A stretch of DNA of 40,986 nt, taken from Equivita sp045641605 (GTDB lineage: Bacteria > Actinomycetota > Coriobacteriia > Coriobacteriales > Eggerthellaceae). The stretch covers positions 1 through 40,986 of the forward strand of contig JAZUHG010000034.1 in assembly GCA_045641605.1 (NCBI GenBank), given 5' to 3'. Below, in pieces: positions 1-8,240 of this stretch. The notes beneath the pieces are model-generated. The model did not search any database. It saw only the letters and a list, made by a program, of their open reading frames with translations, and was not told the DNA's origin. Made by a program: the position numbers and the translations under genes. The number at the start of each line of letters is the position of its first letter. Position 1 is the first letter of the stretch.

Positions 1-2
1 TA

Positions 3-833
3 TTTAATAAAGATTTTATTGATTTATTGGAATGTAGGGAAGTTAAGAAAGAATTAGGACATTATTCAGATATATTGAAAGCTGCGGATGATATAGACGT
101 CAAAGATTATAAAATAACATATGACAAATTAGGAGAAACTCTTGATGAACCGTATACAAAAATATTGTGCGATTCAGATCATGATTCCAAAGACGAATCA
201 TTGGTCGGAAAACATATTTCAAAATGTCTACCTTCTAAAACGGTATATAAAATAGCTATAAATTGTAATGTTTCTGCTGATTGCGTAATTCATTATTTCT
301 TTATTCAAACTTTGTTGGATTTTACGAACAACAAACACATAATTACAGATTATTTTTTTAATAGGAGGTTTCACCCTGGCCTTGTTAGAACAATCGCTAA
401 TTTTGCAATGCCAATACCTTTTAAATACGAACCTGATTTGGAAAATGATACCTTTAGCGAGATAAAGCGCTTTAATAATATTCGCCATGATCTTACTTCT
501 TTCTACAAATACACATTAAATATTCAAAAAATTATTGTTAAAAATATAAATTACGATTGTTCCATATCTTATAATTATTTAGGTAAACATAAGTTTGCCA
601 CTTATCCTAGTTCAAATATTAATTATGATAAAATTGATATAAATCAAGCCGTTACTCCCAAATATAAAAGGAAAAAAGTAAAACCAAAAGGGCTTTCTTT
701 TTATGTTTACAAAGAAAATTCAGATTTTACTATTCAATTTTCGTATCTTTCAAAGTTTTATTCAAAAGATAAACTTGAACAAATTCTCGATACTATTTCT
801 GATTACGTTGATACTTGTGCTTCTAATATTTAG
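3..833 (+). CDS. Condensation-domain-like protein, C-terminal part (5' end outside the window)
   Basis: The reading frame is open to the left edge, so the gene is truncated; an in-frame TTG at 27 is unlikely to be the true start. The visible 270 or so residues look like the second half of a condensation / CoA-dependent acyltransferase fold of the kind found in NRPS condensation domains and related acyltransferases. A segment with RRFHPGL followed by IANF and a hydrophobic strand resembles the HPGLE..IGFFVN region, and the last 40 residues (LSFYVYKE...IQFSYLSKFYSKDKLEQIL) resemble the family's closing strand-helix. The catalytic HHxxxD motif would lie upstream of the window. The gene is much more AT-rich (roughly 28% GC) than the housekeeping genes that follow, which fits an acquired accessory gene. 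No in-frame TGA is present. Stop is TAG. Function beyond fold is unknown. Confidence 0.5.
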   Translation, partial: FNKDFIDLLECREVKKELGHYSDILKAADDIDVKDYKITYDKLGETLDEPYTKILCDSDHDSKDESLVGKHISKCLPSKTVYKIAINCNVSADCVIHYFFIQTLLDFTNNKHIITDYFFNRRFHPGLVRTIANFAMPIPFKYEPDLENDTFSEIKRFNNIRHDLTSFYKYTLNIQKIIVKNINYDCSISYNYLGKHKFATYPSSNINYDKIDINQAVTPKYKRKKVKPKGLSFYVYKENSDFTIQFSYLSKFYSKDKLEQILDTISDYVDTCASNI

Positions 834-899
834 CAGCACCAGATTTATTTAAGTTTTTAGTGAATTAATAATTTATAAAGTTTATATATTTTAGACAAG

Positions 900-973
900 T
901 GGCTGGGGATGCAGGAATCGAACCCGCATAGCCAGTACCAAAAACTGGTGTCCTACCGTTGGACGAATCCCCA
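900..973 (-). tRNA. tRNA-Gln (anticodon UUG)
   Basis: On the minus strand a full cloverleaf can be drawn. Acceptor tggggat pairs with atcccca, followed by discriminator G and an encoded CCA at 902-900. The anticodon stem ccagt/actgg encloses loop TTTTGGT, giving UUG. The T-arm gcgggTTCGATtcctgc is canonical. It is the last of four minus-strand tRNAs and lies 10 bases after tRNA-Lys. Confidence 0.95.
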
Positions 974-983
974 ACTTTAAAGA

Positions 984-1059
984 TGGTGGACCGGGGGGGT
1001 CTCGAACCCCCGACCTTCGGATTAAAAGTCCGCTGCTCTACCAACTGAGCTACCGGTCC
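984..1059 (-). tRNA. tRNA-Lys (anticodon UUU)
   Basis: Minus-strand cloverleaf with acceptor ggaccgg/ccggtcc, D-arm AGCTCAGTTGGTAGAGC, anticodon loop CTTTTAA (UUU), T-arm with GTTCGAG, discriminator A and encoded CCA. Its 5' end begins only three bases after the T-run of a strong hairpin (1063-1095), so its expression depends on readthrough, processing or a promoter hidden in that hairpin. Confidence 0.95.
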
Positions 1060-1062
1060 GTC

Positions 1063-1095
1063 AAAAAAACCGCAAGTAAATGTTTACCTGCAGTT
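1063..1095 (-). terminator. Hairpin plus U-run between tRNA-Glu and tRNA-Lys
   Basis: Read on the minus strand, actgcaggtaaa pairs with tttacttgcggt (two G.U pairs) around a 2-3 base loop and is followed by seven T residues. This is a textbook intrinsic terminator for tRNA-Glu, yet tRNA-Lys starts three bases later on the same strand. Confidence 0.7.
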
Positions 1096-1106
1096 TTATT
1101 GCTAAC

Positions 1107-1181
1107 TGGTGCCCCCTACGGGAATCGAACCCGTATCTCAGGCTTGAAGGGCCCGTGTCCTAACCGTTAGACTAAGGGGAC
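1107..1181 (-). tRNA. tRNA-Glu (anticodon UUC)
   Basis: Minus-strand cloverleaf with acceptor gtcccct/agggggc, anticodon loop CCTTCAA (UUC), T-arm acgggTTCGATtcccgt, discriminator A and encoded CCA. It lies upstream of the hairpin at 1063-1095 and downstream of the long hairpin at 1196-1242. Confidence 0.95.
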
Positions 1182-1195
1182 CGCCTAATACAGCT

Positions 1196-1242
1196 GCTGC
1201 AAAACTTGACTCTTATAAGGGGGCAAAGTCAAATTTTGCAGC
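1196..1242 (-). other. Long perfect RNA hairpin between tRNA-Leu and tRNA-Glu
   Basis: The two arms 1196-1211 and 1227-1242 are inverted repeats of 16 bases with a single difference. Read as minus-strand RNA the difference becomes a G.U pair, so the stem is fully paired, closing a 15-base loop that contains the palindrome CTTATAAG and a C5 run. No U-run follows, so it does not look like an intrinsic terminator. It lies in the spacer of the tRNA transcript and may be a processing signal or a small structured RNA. Confidence 0.6.
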
Positions 1243-1328
1243 GTGGGGTATTATCGCAAAATTAAAGGAATATTGCAAGGACATTTTCAAAAAAATTTTA
1301 CGACGTACTTAATTTTGTGCCTGGAGAA

Positions 1329-1416
1329 TGGTGCGGGCGAAAGGACTTGAACCTTCATGATGCTAGGCTTCATATGGACCTGAACCATACGCGTCTGCCA
1401 ATTCCGCCACGCCCGC
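1329..1416 (-). tRNA. tRNA-Leu (anticodon CAG)
   Basis: Minus-strand class II tRNA of 88 bases with a long variable arm. Acceptor gcgggcg/cgcccgc, anticodon loop TTCAGGT (CAG), T-arm aaggTTCAAGTcctt, discriminator A and encoded CCA at 1331-1329. A TATAAT box lies just upstream on the minus strand (1432-1427), so this tRNA probably heads the cluster. Confidence 0.95.
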
Positions 1417-1426
1417 GTAAGCGCAC

Positions 1427-1432
1427 ATTATA
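1427..1432 (-). promoter_or_regulatory. -10 box (TATAAT) for the tRNA cluster
   Basis: Minus-strand TATAAT ends ten bases before the 5' end of tRNA-Leu, the right distance for a short-leader tRNA promoter. It is back to back with the MurT promoter at 1445-1450 in a 41-base divergent intergenic region. Confidence 0.6.
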
Positions 1433-1444
1433 GCTTAATTATGG

Positions 1445-1450
1445 TAAAAT
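1445..1450 (+). promoter_or_regulatory. Extended -10 (TGG TAAAAT) giving a probable leaderless murT mRNA
   Basis: TAAAAT preceded by TG ends seven bases before the ATG at 1458, so transcription should begin at or one base from the start codon. No Shine-Dalgarno sequence precedes the ATG. Confidence 0.55.
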
Positions 1451-1457
1451 ACCGGTC

Positions 1458-2792
1458 ATGAGTTTTAGGACTAACATAGCAAAAGCGAGTGCTTCGGCTT
1501 CGCGTTTTGTTTTACAAAAAATTCTTAAAAGGCCAGGTGGGTTCTTCCCTGGAGATATTGCTTTAAAGATAGACCCAGAGCTTTTGGTTGAGCTTAGTGA
1601 GGAATTTGATGCTGGAACAGTCCTTGTGACTGGTACAAATGGTAAGACCAGCGTTACAAACTTAATTGCCGATTGCATGCGTTATGATGGTTATGAAGTT
1701 GCATGGAATAAGACTGGTGCGAATCTTTCAAGTGGTATTGCTGCTGCAATTATGGAATTTAAGGTTCGCAGAAGGAAGAAAAAGTTTGGCGTATTTGAAG
1801 TTGACGAGCTTTGAGTTGCCGATGCGCTTCCAAAGCTTCGTTCGCGTTTCTTGCTTCTCTTGAATTTGTTCCCAGACCAGGTTGACCGTTTCGGCAGTAT
1901 TCAAAATATTCAAAAATCGCTTATCGATGCGCTTAACAAGTCGCCCCAGACTGTTCTAATTTATAATTGCGATGATCCAAATTGTCAAGTTGTGGCTGAC
2001 GAATGCGATAACAATACAATTCCATTTGGAGTTGACGATATAATTTCAAAAATTGACGATGGTGCGAAGACGAAGTGCCCATTGTGTGAGTTTGAACTAA
2101 AGTATAGTCTTCACCAATATGCTCAGTTGGGAACATACAGATGTCCAAATTGTGGTTTTAATCGCGCAAATCCTAAATATGTAACAACAGATGTTGAACT
2201 AGTACGCGAAGACTTAAGATTTAAGGTTAATGGTAAGCAGTTTAAAAGCCCTAAGGCTGCCGAATATGTTTGCTATAACCTTACAGGATTTGTAGCTTGT
2301 GCTGGTGCTTTGGGATGTCATGAGGAGTCAATTGCGAAGTCCATCACTTACCAGCAAGCAAAAAATGGACGTATGGAGTTTTTCGATATTGATGGTAAGC
2401 AAGTTATGATTAACTTGGCAAAAAATCCGGTTGGTTTCAACCAAAACATAAACTTTATTGTTGACAGATACACTTCTGACGAGCGTCCAGCCAATACTTC
2501 GGTGGCATTTTTCGCCAATGCTCGTGAGGGAGATGGCAAAAGCACTGAATGGCTTAAAGATGTCAACTTCTCAAACCTTCTTGGTCATGACAACATGCGC
2601 GTTTATTATGGCGGGGAGGCTTTTGCTGAGCTTTCGGCAGCTTTGAGGGATGAAAAAGTCACCGCTCAGCGGGTTCAAAATGTAAAGGAGCTCCTTAGCT
2701 TCGCTGATAAAAGTAAGGATATCTACATCATCGCAAATTACACTGCAATGTTTCCGCTTCGCGATGAACTTGTTAATTTAACATCAGATTAA
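1458..2792 (+). CDS. murT: MurT-like Mur ligase (lipid II amidation), one in-frame UGA
   Basis: 444-residue Mur-ligase-family protein with the order of domains seen in MurT. These are the P-loop GTNGKTS (about residues 59-65), the EVDE and NLFPDQVDRFG blocks of the central domain, an inserted Cys4 zinc ribbon (CPLC about 207-210, CPNC about 229-232), and the C-terminal DUF1727 region beginning LAKNPVGFNQ. MurT with its partner GatD amidates the glutamate of lipid II. The frame is interrupted by TGA at 1812-1814, read as Trp, directly after EVDEL; the downstream part continues in the same frame with family-typical sequence. Length matches MurT (430-450). The start ATG at 1458 has no ribosome site and sits seven bases from a -10 box. 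GatD, normally adjacent, is absent here: the next gene is serS. Stop TAA. Confidence 0.85.
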
Positions 2793-2803
2793 TTTTTATG
2801 GTG

Positions 2804-2809
2804 TATAAT
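2804..2809 (+). promoter_or_regulatory. -10 box (TATAAT) upstream of serS
   Basis: TATAAT in the 42-base gap between murT and serS, with GGAGA as ribosome site just before the ATG at 2835. It would give serS and the genes behind it their own promoter. Confidence 0.5.
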
Positions 2810-2834
2810 TCCAGGTTAAATTGATGGAGAAATT

Positions 2835-4100
2835 ATGTTAGACATTAAATATGTTCGCGAAAATACCGAAGACGTGGCAAAAGCGCTTGCAAACCGCAAC
2901 GCAAAGTTTGACACTAAAAAGTTTTTGGCCTTGGAAGAAGACAGGCGCAAGTTTATTGCCGCCGAAGAAGAGCTTCAAGCAAGCCGCAATACTGCTTCGA
3001 AAAAAATTGGCGAGCTTATGTCTAATGGCGACAAAGATGCTGCTAACAAGGCAAAAGATGATGTCCGTAAGATCAATGACAAGCTAGAAAAAGCAAAGGA
3101 AAAGCGCGAGGCAGCCGATGTAAAGCTTCGTGACTTTATGCTTGCTGTTCCAAACATTCCTCATGAATCTACTCCTGTGGGAAAGGATGAAAATGACAAC
3201 CCAGAAGTTCGCAAGTGGGGTGATCCTCGCAAATTTGACTTCGAAGCCAAGGCTCATTGGGACATCGGGACAGATCTTGGAATTATTGATTTTGAGCGTG
3301 GCGTTAAGCTTGCAAAGAGCCGCTTTTATGTTTTGGCTGGTGCAGGTGCTAGACTTGAGCGCGCGCTGATCAATTATATGGTCGACACTCACACCGCAAA
3401 GGGTTACAAAGAGTGGTGGTTGCCGGCAATTGCAAACGCAAACACGCTTACAGGCACAGGTCAGCTTCCAAAATTTGAGGAAGATTTGTTCAAGACCAAC
3501 GATGGAATGTATTTAATTCCAACCGCCGAAGTGCAACTAACCAACCTTCATGCTGGTGAGATTGTAGACGAAAAAGATCTTCCAAAGAAATATTGTGCTT
3601 TTACTCCATGTTTTAGGAGCGAAGCTGGGGCTGCTGGACGCGATACAAGAGGAATCATTCGCGTTCATCAATTTAGCAAGGTTGAGATGGTTTATTTTAC
3701 AAAACCTGAAGACAGCCAGCAAGCTTTGGAAGACATGGTTGCCGATGCTGAGTTCATCTTGCAAGAACTTGAGCTTCCTTACAGAGTTGTTAGCCTTTGC
3801 ACTGGGGACATTGGCTTTAGTTCTTCAAAGACATATGATTTAGAAGTTTGGCTCCCAAGCTATAATGCATACAAAGAAATTTCATCTTGCAGCGATTGTT
3901 GAGACTTCCAAGCAAGGCGTGCGAATATTCGCTTCAAAGATAGCGATGGCAAAAACCAATTTGTTCACACATTAAATGGAAGTGGCTTGGCAGTTGGTAG
4001 AACCATGGCTGCAATTCTTGAGAACTATCAGCAAAAAGACGGAAGCGTCAAAGTTCCAAAAGTTCTCCAAAAATATATGGGATGTGAAAGCATTAAATAA
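2835..4100 (+). CDS. serS: Serine--tRNA ligase
   Basis: 421-residue class II synthetase that charges tRNA-Ser. The N-terminal part (about residues 1-105) is the charged antiparallel coiled coil that grips the tRNA long arm. Motif 2 is CFRSEAGAAGRDTRG and motif 3 is in NGSGLAVGRT near the C terminus. The TGA at 3900-3902 falls inside the sequence SSCSDC-W-DFQARRANIRF; E. coli SerRS also has Trp directly before DFQARR, so reading UGA as Trp restores a normal enzyme of normal length. Under the standard code the protein would lose motif 3. A GGAGA ribosome site precedes the ATG. The TAA stop overlaps the next ATG by one base (TAATG), indicating translational coupling. Confidence 0.97.
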
Positions 4101-4837
4101 TGTCTCAGGAAGCTCAAGATACAAATAAGCTTTCTAAAGTTACTGATGAAATGCTCCAAACTTTTTCTAACAAGGAAGAAAAAGTTGCGGTGGAGTCTTC
4201 GGTAATTGATCCAAGCGTCGAAGAAACAGATAAAACTGTAGTTGAGTTCTCCGAAGACGAGGCTGTTCCTAAGACGGAAGAGAATTCAGAAAAGCCCAAG
4301 AAGGGTGGTTTTTTTTTAAAAGGGCTCTTGATTATTTTGTTGATAGCGTTCGTTGGAATAGCAATTTTTGGTATTTGAAATAGATGATTTAGATACGATG
4401 ACGAAGAACAATTAATCAGTAACTGGCAAGTAAATGGTACAAATGCCGTTGTTGTAATTGATGGGAAGAAATTAACTATAAACCCAAATGCAGTGCTGGA
4501 ATACACTGTTGATCCTGTTTCAAAAGTTATTAAGTATAAAACTGGCGATAAATCTGGACAATCGCACTATCGTTTTTCATGGGACAGAAACCAGCTTGCT
4601 ATCGTGGAAAATACTACATGTGACCCTGTGTCTACAATCTTAAGTGACCTTGGTTGGTTTTGGGATTGGGCAACCTGCGGAATGTCTGGCATAGATCTTT
4701 CGCCTTCGTATACCAAGAATAATAAAAATGAGGTAGATACCGAAAACACAGGTCTGGACGACATTATGAACAACGGCAAGTCCGAAAGCATTTTGCTCGA
4801 CCGAATCCCCACGAAGAAAAGTTCAAACGAATCATAA
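4100..4837 (+). CDS. Unrecognised single-pass membrane protein, two in-frame UGA
   Basis: 245 residues. An acidic, Ser/Thr/Glu-rich cytoplasmic region (1-68) leads into a Lys-flanked hydrophobic segment (about 70-92, GGFFLKGLLIILLIAFVGIA). An extracytoplasmic domain then begins with an acidic stretch and continues with alternating beta-like segments (NAVVVIDGKKLTI, HYRFSWDRNQLAIV). Two TGA codons lie immediately after the membrane segment (4376 and 4385), read as Trp at the membrane interface. Two cysteines occur in the outer part (TTCDP, WATCGMSG). It follows serS with a one-base overlap and precedes a cyanophycin-synthetase-like domain gene by two bases, so all three are probably cotranscribed. 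I do not recognise the family. Confidence 0.75.
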
Positions 4838-4839
4838 CC

Positions 4840-5214
4840 ATGCACAAAATTATCGTAACAGATATCACTGTAAAGCAGTATCGTGTTGTATGCCTTGTAA
4901 AAGTTGAAGGTAATAAGTATTCGGATCAAAATCTTGCTGATAATCTTTTAAAACTCATGCCAAATTTGGCAAACCATAAATGTAAAAATAATTTGGGTGA
5001 GAATTTCTTGCAAGTTATGCATAACACTTCGTTGCCTCATTTATTGGAGCATATGATTATCGATATTCAATCAAAGTCTACTCAAAAAGCTCTTTTTGGT
5101 ACGACCGAATGGGTAGACGAACAGCAGGGTATTGCTAAAATTGAACTTTCTTACGAGGATGATTTACACTGCTTAGAAGCCATTAAGCAAGCTGTAGAAA
5201 TTATAAATTCCTAG
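4840..5214 (+). CDS. Stand-alone cyanophycin-synthetase N-terminal-like domain
   Basis: 124 residues resembling the N-terminal domain of CphA-type cyanophycin synthetases, without the ATP-grasp and Mur-ligase domains that normally follow. The matching blocks appear in order: LMPNLANHKC (family LLPGLxxHxC), a stretch ending in LPHLLEHMIIDIQ (family xxHVVEHVALELQ), FGTTEW (family FGRTR), and a closing IELSYEDD...AIKQAVEIIN (family VxFEYRDEEVGLxAxxxALxLVN). The conserved His/Glu of LLEHM are present. It is two bases after the membrane-protein gene and ends tail to tail with the deacetylase gene, the two TAG stops sharing the palindrome CTAG. The function of a free NTD is unknown. Confidence 0.65.
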   Translation: MHKIIVTDITVKQYRVVCLVKVEGNKYSDQNLADNLLKLMPNLANHKCKNNLGENFLQVMHNTSLPHLLEHMIIDIQSKSTQKALFGTTEWVDEQQGIAKIELSYEDDLHCLEAIKQAVEIINS

Positions 5215-6569
5215 GCATATTTAGATGTCGAAGCCGTTGCATCGTCTTTTTGCTCAGCTTCGTCATATTGTAGTAGTTCATCAATTGTGATAAACCTGTA
5301 TCCCTTAGATGAATAATCCTTTAGGAATTTCTCAAGAGCTTCAACAGTCTCGGAGCGGTCGCCTCCACCATCATGGCAAAGGATTACATCACCCGAAGCC
5401 GCAAGCTTCATGTTTTTCAGAATTACATCTGAACCCGGCATTTGTCAATCGTTTGTGTCGATGTTTCAACCAATCTCACAACTGACAAAAGGTGAAAGTA
5501 AACGAACAGTTATGGCGCTTAGGTTACCTCCAGGTAGGCGAACAATGTCGCTAACATCATCGCCAGTTGCCCGGTGAATCATATCCATACCATCTTTAAC
5601 TTCTTCAATTTGTTTTTCGGCACTCATGTTTGTAATGTCTAGACCACCCGCTGGACGTGCATGATCATAAGTGTGTGTACAAACTTGGTGACCTTCCTTT
5701 GCCTCTTTGGCTACAAGTTTCTTGCCCCAACTTTCTTCCAAGCGTTCACCAACGGTAAAGAATGTTGCATGCGCATCGTATTTTTTAAGAAGGTCAAGAA
5801 TCTCTTGAGTGTATTCATCCGAAGGACCATCATCAAATGTCAATGCGATGACCTTATCTTTACCTGGGTTAATATTTACTTGTCTGCAAACAACATTGTT
5901 TGGGTCTTTAGTTTGTCTTTCTGCATATTTGCCAGAAACTAAACCATGTAAAATAGACCAAGTACCAGGTTCGCCTGTACCTTCGAATTTATGTATAGCA
6001 CCAACACCTACAATTTTTGAAGTTGCCGCAATGTCGCTATCGTCCGAAGTATAATCTTCCATTCTGTCTTTTCCATCGGTATATGTTAGCTCGTCCCCAG
6101 CTTGAAGTTGATATTTATCATCAACCTCTTCGCCATTAACTTCAGCATAGTATGGGTAGCCTTCCCCTTTATCAATAATGCTGTAATCCACAGCAATAAA
6201 GTTTCCGGATTTGACTTGTGCGTTAATTTCTCTGGCGGCCTCGCTTACACTTTTATCATAGCTAAGAGTGATTTCTTCGCCATTTGCCTTGACCTGGATA
6301 GGCCAAAACTTCCAAGCACCCAGCCCAAGAAGAGCAAAAACAACCACAATAATTGCAGTTCTTAGAATATTCTTACGCCTCTTTGACCTCTTGTTTTTCT
6401 TAACATGCTTGTAAGTGTATTTATCTTGAGACCCTCTAGAATATTGAGCAGTTTGATAGTTCAAATTATTATGAGCTACAGTATTGTTATTTCCAAGGGG
6501 AATATTGTTTCTCGCAGCACTATTATTTCGATATCTGCTAAGGTTTCTGTATTTATCTGCATTAGTCAT
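5211..6569 (-). CDS. Membrane-anchored polysaccharide deacetylase (NodB homology domain), two in-frame UGA
   Basis: 452 residues from the chosen ATG at 6569. A basic Asn/Arg-rich N terminus ends in KRSKRRKN, followed by one membrane helix (about 68-88), a beta-rich linker domain (about 95-165) and a NodB deacetylase domain. All five deacetylase motifs are visible: TFDDGPS (metal Asp pair), HTYDHAR, RLPGG, DTNDW and LCHDGGG. Such enzymes remove acetyl groups from peptidoglycan or surface glycans. TGA occurs at 5466 and 5445 (plus-strand coordinates of the complements), both read as Trp in GWNIDTNDWQMPG; the second is the near-invariant Trp of motif 4. An upstream ATG at 6587 is in frame, but a TACAAT box ends eight bases before 6569 and neither ATG has a ribosome site, so a leaderless mRNA from 6569 is preferred. 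Confidence 0.9.
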
Positions 6570-6577
6570 GACTTTAT

Positions 6578-6583
6578 ATTGTA
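6578..6583 (-). promoter_or_regulatory. Extended -10 (TGG TACAAT) for the deacetylase gene
   Basis: On the minus strand TGGTACAAT ends eight bases before the ATG at 6569. This supports a leaderless start and argues against the in-frame ATG at 6587, which would lie upstream of the promoter box. Confidence 0.5.
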
Positions 6584-6608
6584 CCATTTTGGATGTTTTA
6601 AGTAAAAT

Positions 6609-8057
6609 TTAGCTTATAGTTAAAGTGTCCTTAACGAAATTTTCGTCGTCTAGGTCAAGTTTCATCAAATTATCTATCATATGAACATAAATCTTAAAAG
6701 AAAGTTTTAGCTCGTCTTCACTCATTCCTTCGTCTGGTCCATGTAGAGTTCCAACCCATGCTGGCTTTGCTATTCATTCTCGAATTGGTCCAAAGCTGGT
6801 TCCACAATCAAAATTTCTTGCATATGTTGCACCACCCATCGTAAACTTCCGCGGTTCTTCGCCAGTTGAATCTTTATAAGACTTTGCTAGCGAAGCCACA
6901 AGTTTTGATTCTGGGTTAATGGCAAATGGTGGATAAGCTTTAATTTGCTTAAATATTGCACCCTTTGGCATATGTTTTTCTATTTTTTTGCGAATAAGTT
7001 CTGGATTTGTACACATTGGAAATCTCACGTCAAATGTTTGTGAGATGCTTCCATTTTTAAGTCTAAGCTTTGTTGGAACAATAGTTAATCGTTCAAAATT
7101 CTCATCACCAACATTGAGGCCCACGCATTCTCCATTAGGTTTACCTGCAATTTTAATGATAAACTTAAAAAATTCTTCTTCTTGCTTATTGCAAATATCT
7201 TTTTCAAGTAGGAAGTGCGAAAGAATTGCAATGCTATCGATGCCCTGGTATGGGTCGGCAGCATGAGTACCTCGGCCTTTAGCGATAATTTCAAAACTGT
7301 CCTTTATAGCATTAACCTTAACAGCGTGAGAAAGCCTTGAATTGCCAACGTCTATCCACTGTTTTTGTGCCTTGCAAATTGCAATAGCTTTTCCTGCAAC
7401 AGCATTTGTGCTGGATCCCGCGCTAATATTAAGTAAATTCCCGTTCTTGATTTTTTGACTAACACTAAAGCGCATAAGTCCTTTTTCACCATATGGAACA
7501 GGAAAGTCTGCATCGGGTGTAATGACGACTTTTGGTTGATCAAAGTCTTTCTTGAACTGCTTTATATCAGAGCTAAAAGTCTCTTCATCAGTCCCAAATA
7601 AAAATCTTATGCTATATGGAACAATTTTATTATTTTTAAGCCAGTAGTTAATTGCGTGAAGCAAAATTACCAAAGGCCCCTTATCATCCATTACACCTCG
7701 ACCAATTAAGTAACCATTAACTTTGTTTAATTTATAAGGGTCGAAGTGTCAGCCAGTACCTGGAGCAACCACATCGCAATGCCCAATGAAACCAATCTGA
7801 GTATCCTTTTGCCCTTTTAAATCGGCAATCCCAATGACATTCTTATGATTTTTGGTTTTAAAACCAAGGCGTTTAGCAATTTTTAGAGCTTCCTTCATTG
7901 CATCACAAGCTCCAGTTCCAGTGGGGAATTCTTTGTTGAATTTACCATTTTCAATACTGCTAGGAATTTCGACTAAAGAAGCAATGTCGTCCAGGATGTT
8001 ATTTCAATTCTTATCTAAATACTTATCAATTGCTATGTTCAGTTCTTTTATCTTCAT
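6609..8057 (-). CDS. pepV: PepV/Sapep-type M20 dipeptidase, three in-frame UGA
   Basis: 482-residue zinc dipeptidase of the M20 family that cleaves short peptides in the cytosol. Metal and catalytic landmarks appear in order: GHCDVVAPGTGWHFDPY (first metal His and Asp), GRGVMDDKGP (bridging Asp and the family's DDKGP), GTDEE (general base Glu), PDADFPVPYGEKG, HAADPYQG in the lid domain, and TMGGATYAR near the end, which is diagnostic for PepV/Sapep. Three TGA codons are read as Trp: KNW near the N terminus, GTGW, where relatives also have Trp, and REW near the C terminus. Without readthrough the gene appears as broken fragments. Length matches the family (about 470). It is transcribed toward the deacetylase 39 bases downstream. 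Confidence 0.93.
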
Positions 8058-8138
8058 AAAATCGTACAAGCACGCATTATTGCACAAAAGGGGTAATTTT
8101 TGGCTAATTATTTACCTGCTTATTTTTTAAAATATTTC

Positions 8139-8167
8139 TTGACTTAGAATATTCGTACTGGTAAAAT
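8139..8167 (+). promoter_or_regulatory. Promoter for rplU-rpmA (TTGACT-17-TAAAAT)
   Basis: TTGACT at 8139-8144 and TAAAAT at 8162-8167 are separated by exactly 17 bases. This is the best-formed -35/-10 pair in the window. It leaves a leader of about 67 bases before the L21 start, with a weak inverted repeat (ggttaaa/gtttacc), which may hold leader regulation of the ribosomal operon. Confidence 0.7.
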
Positions 8168-8240
8168 ACGCGATTACGCCTTAAATTCGATTGGTTAAAT
8201 CTTATGTTTACCAGCGATTTTAAGAAAAAAAGGAGATATT

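Noticed and set aside
834..899. Gene or RNA in the gap before tRNA-Gln
   Set aside because: AT-rich, no open frame of note, no stable hairpin; I see nothing to annotate.
1196..1242. Hairpin as an intrinsic terminator for tRNA-Leu
   Set aside because: No U-run follows the stem on either strand.
3616..3618. AGG reassigned (reported in some uncultured bacteria)
   Set aside because: AGG encodes the invariant motif 2 Arg of SerRS (CFRSE) and other conserved Arg sites, and CGG likewise encodes Arg in PTS EIIB (LRV).
8025..8060. Leaderless promoter for the PepV-type dipeptidase
   Set aside because: The only -10-like sequence (TACGAT) is three bases from the ATG, too close to place the transcription start at the codon.
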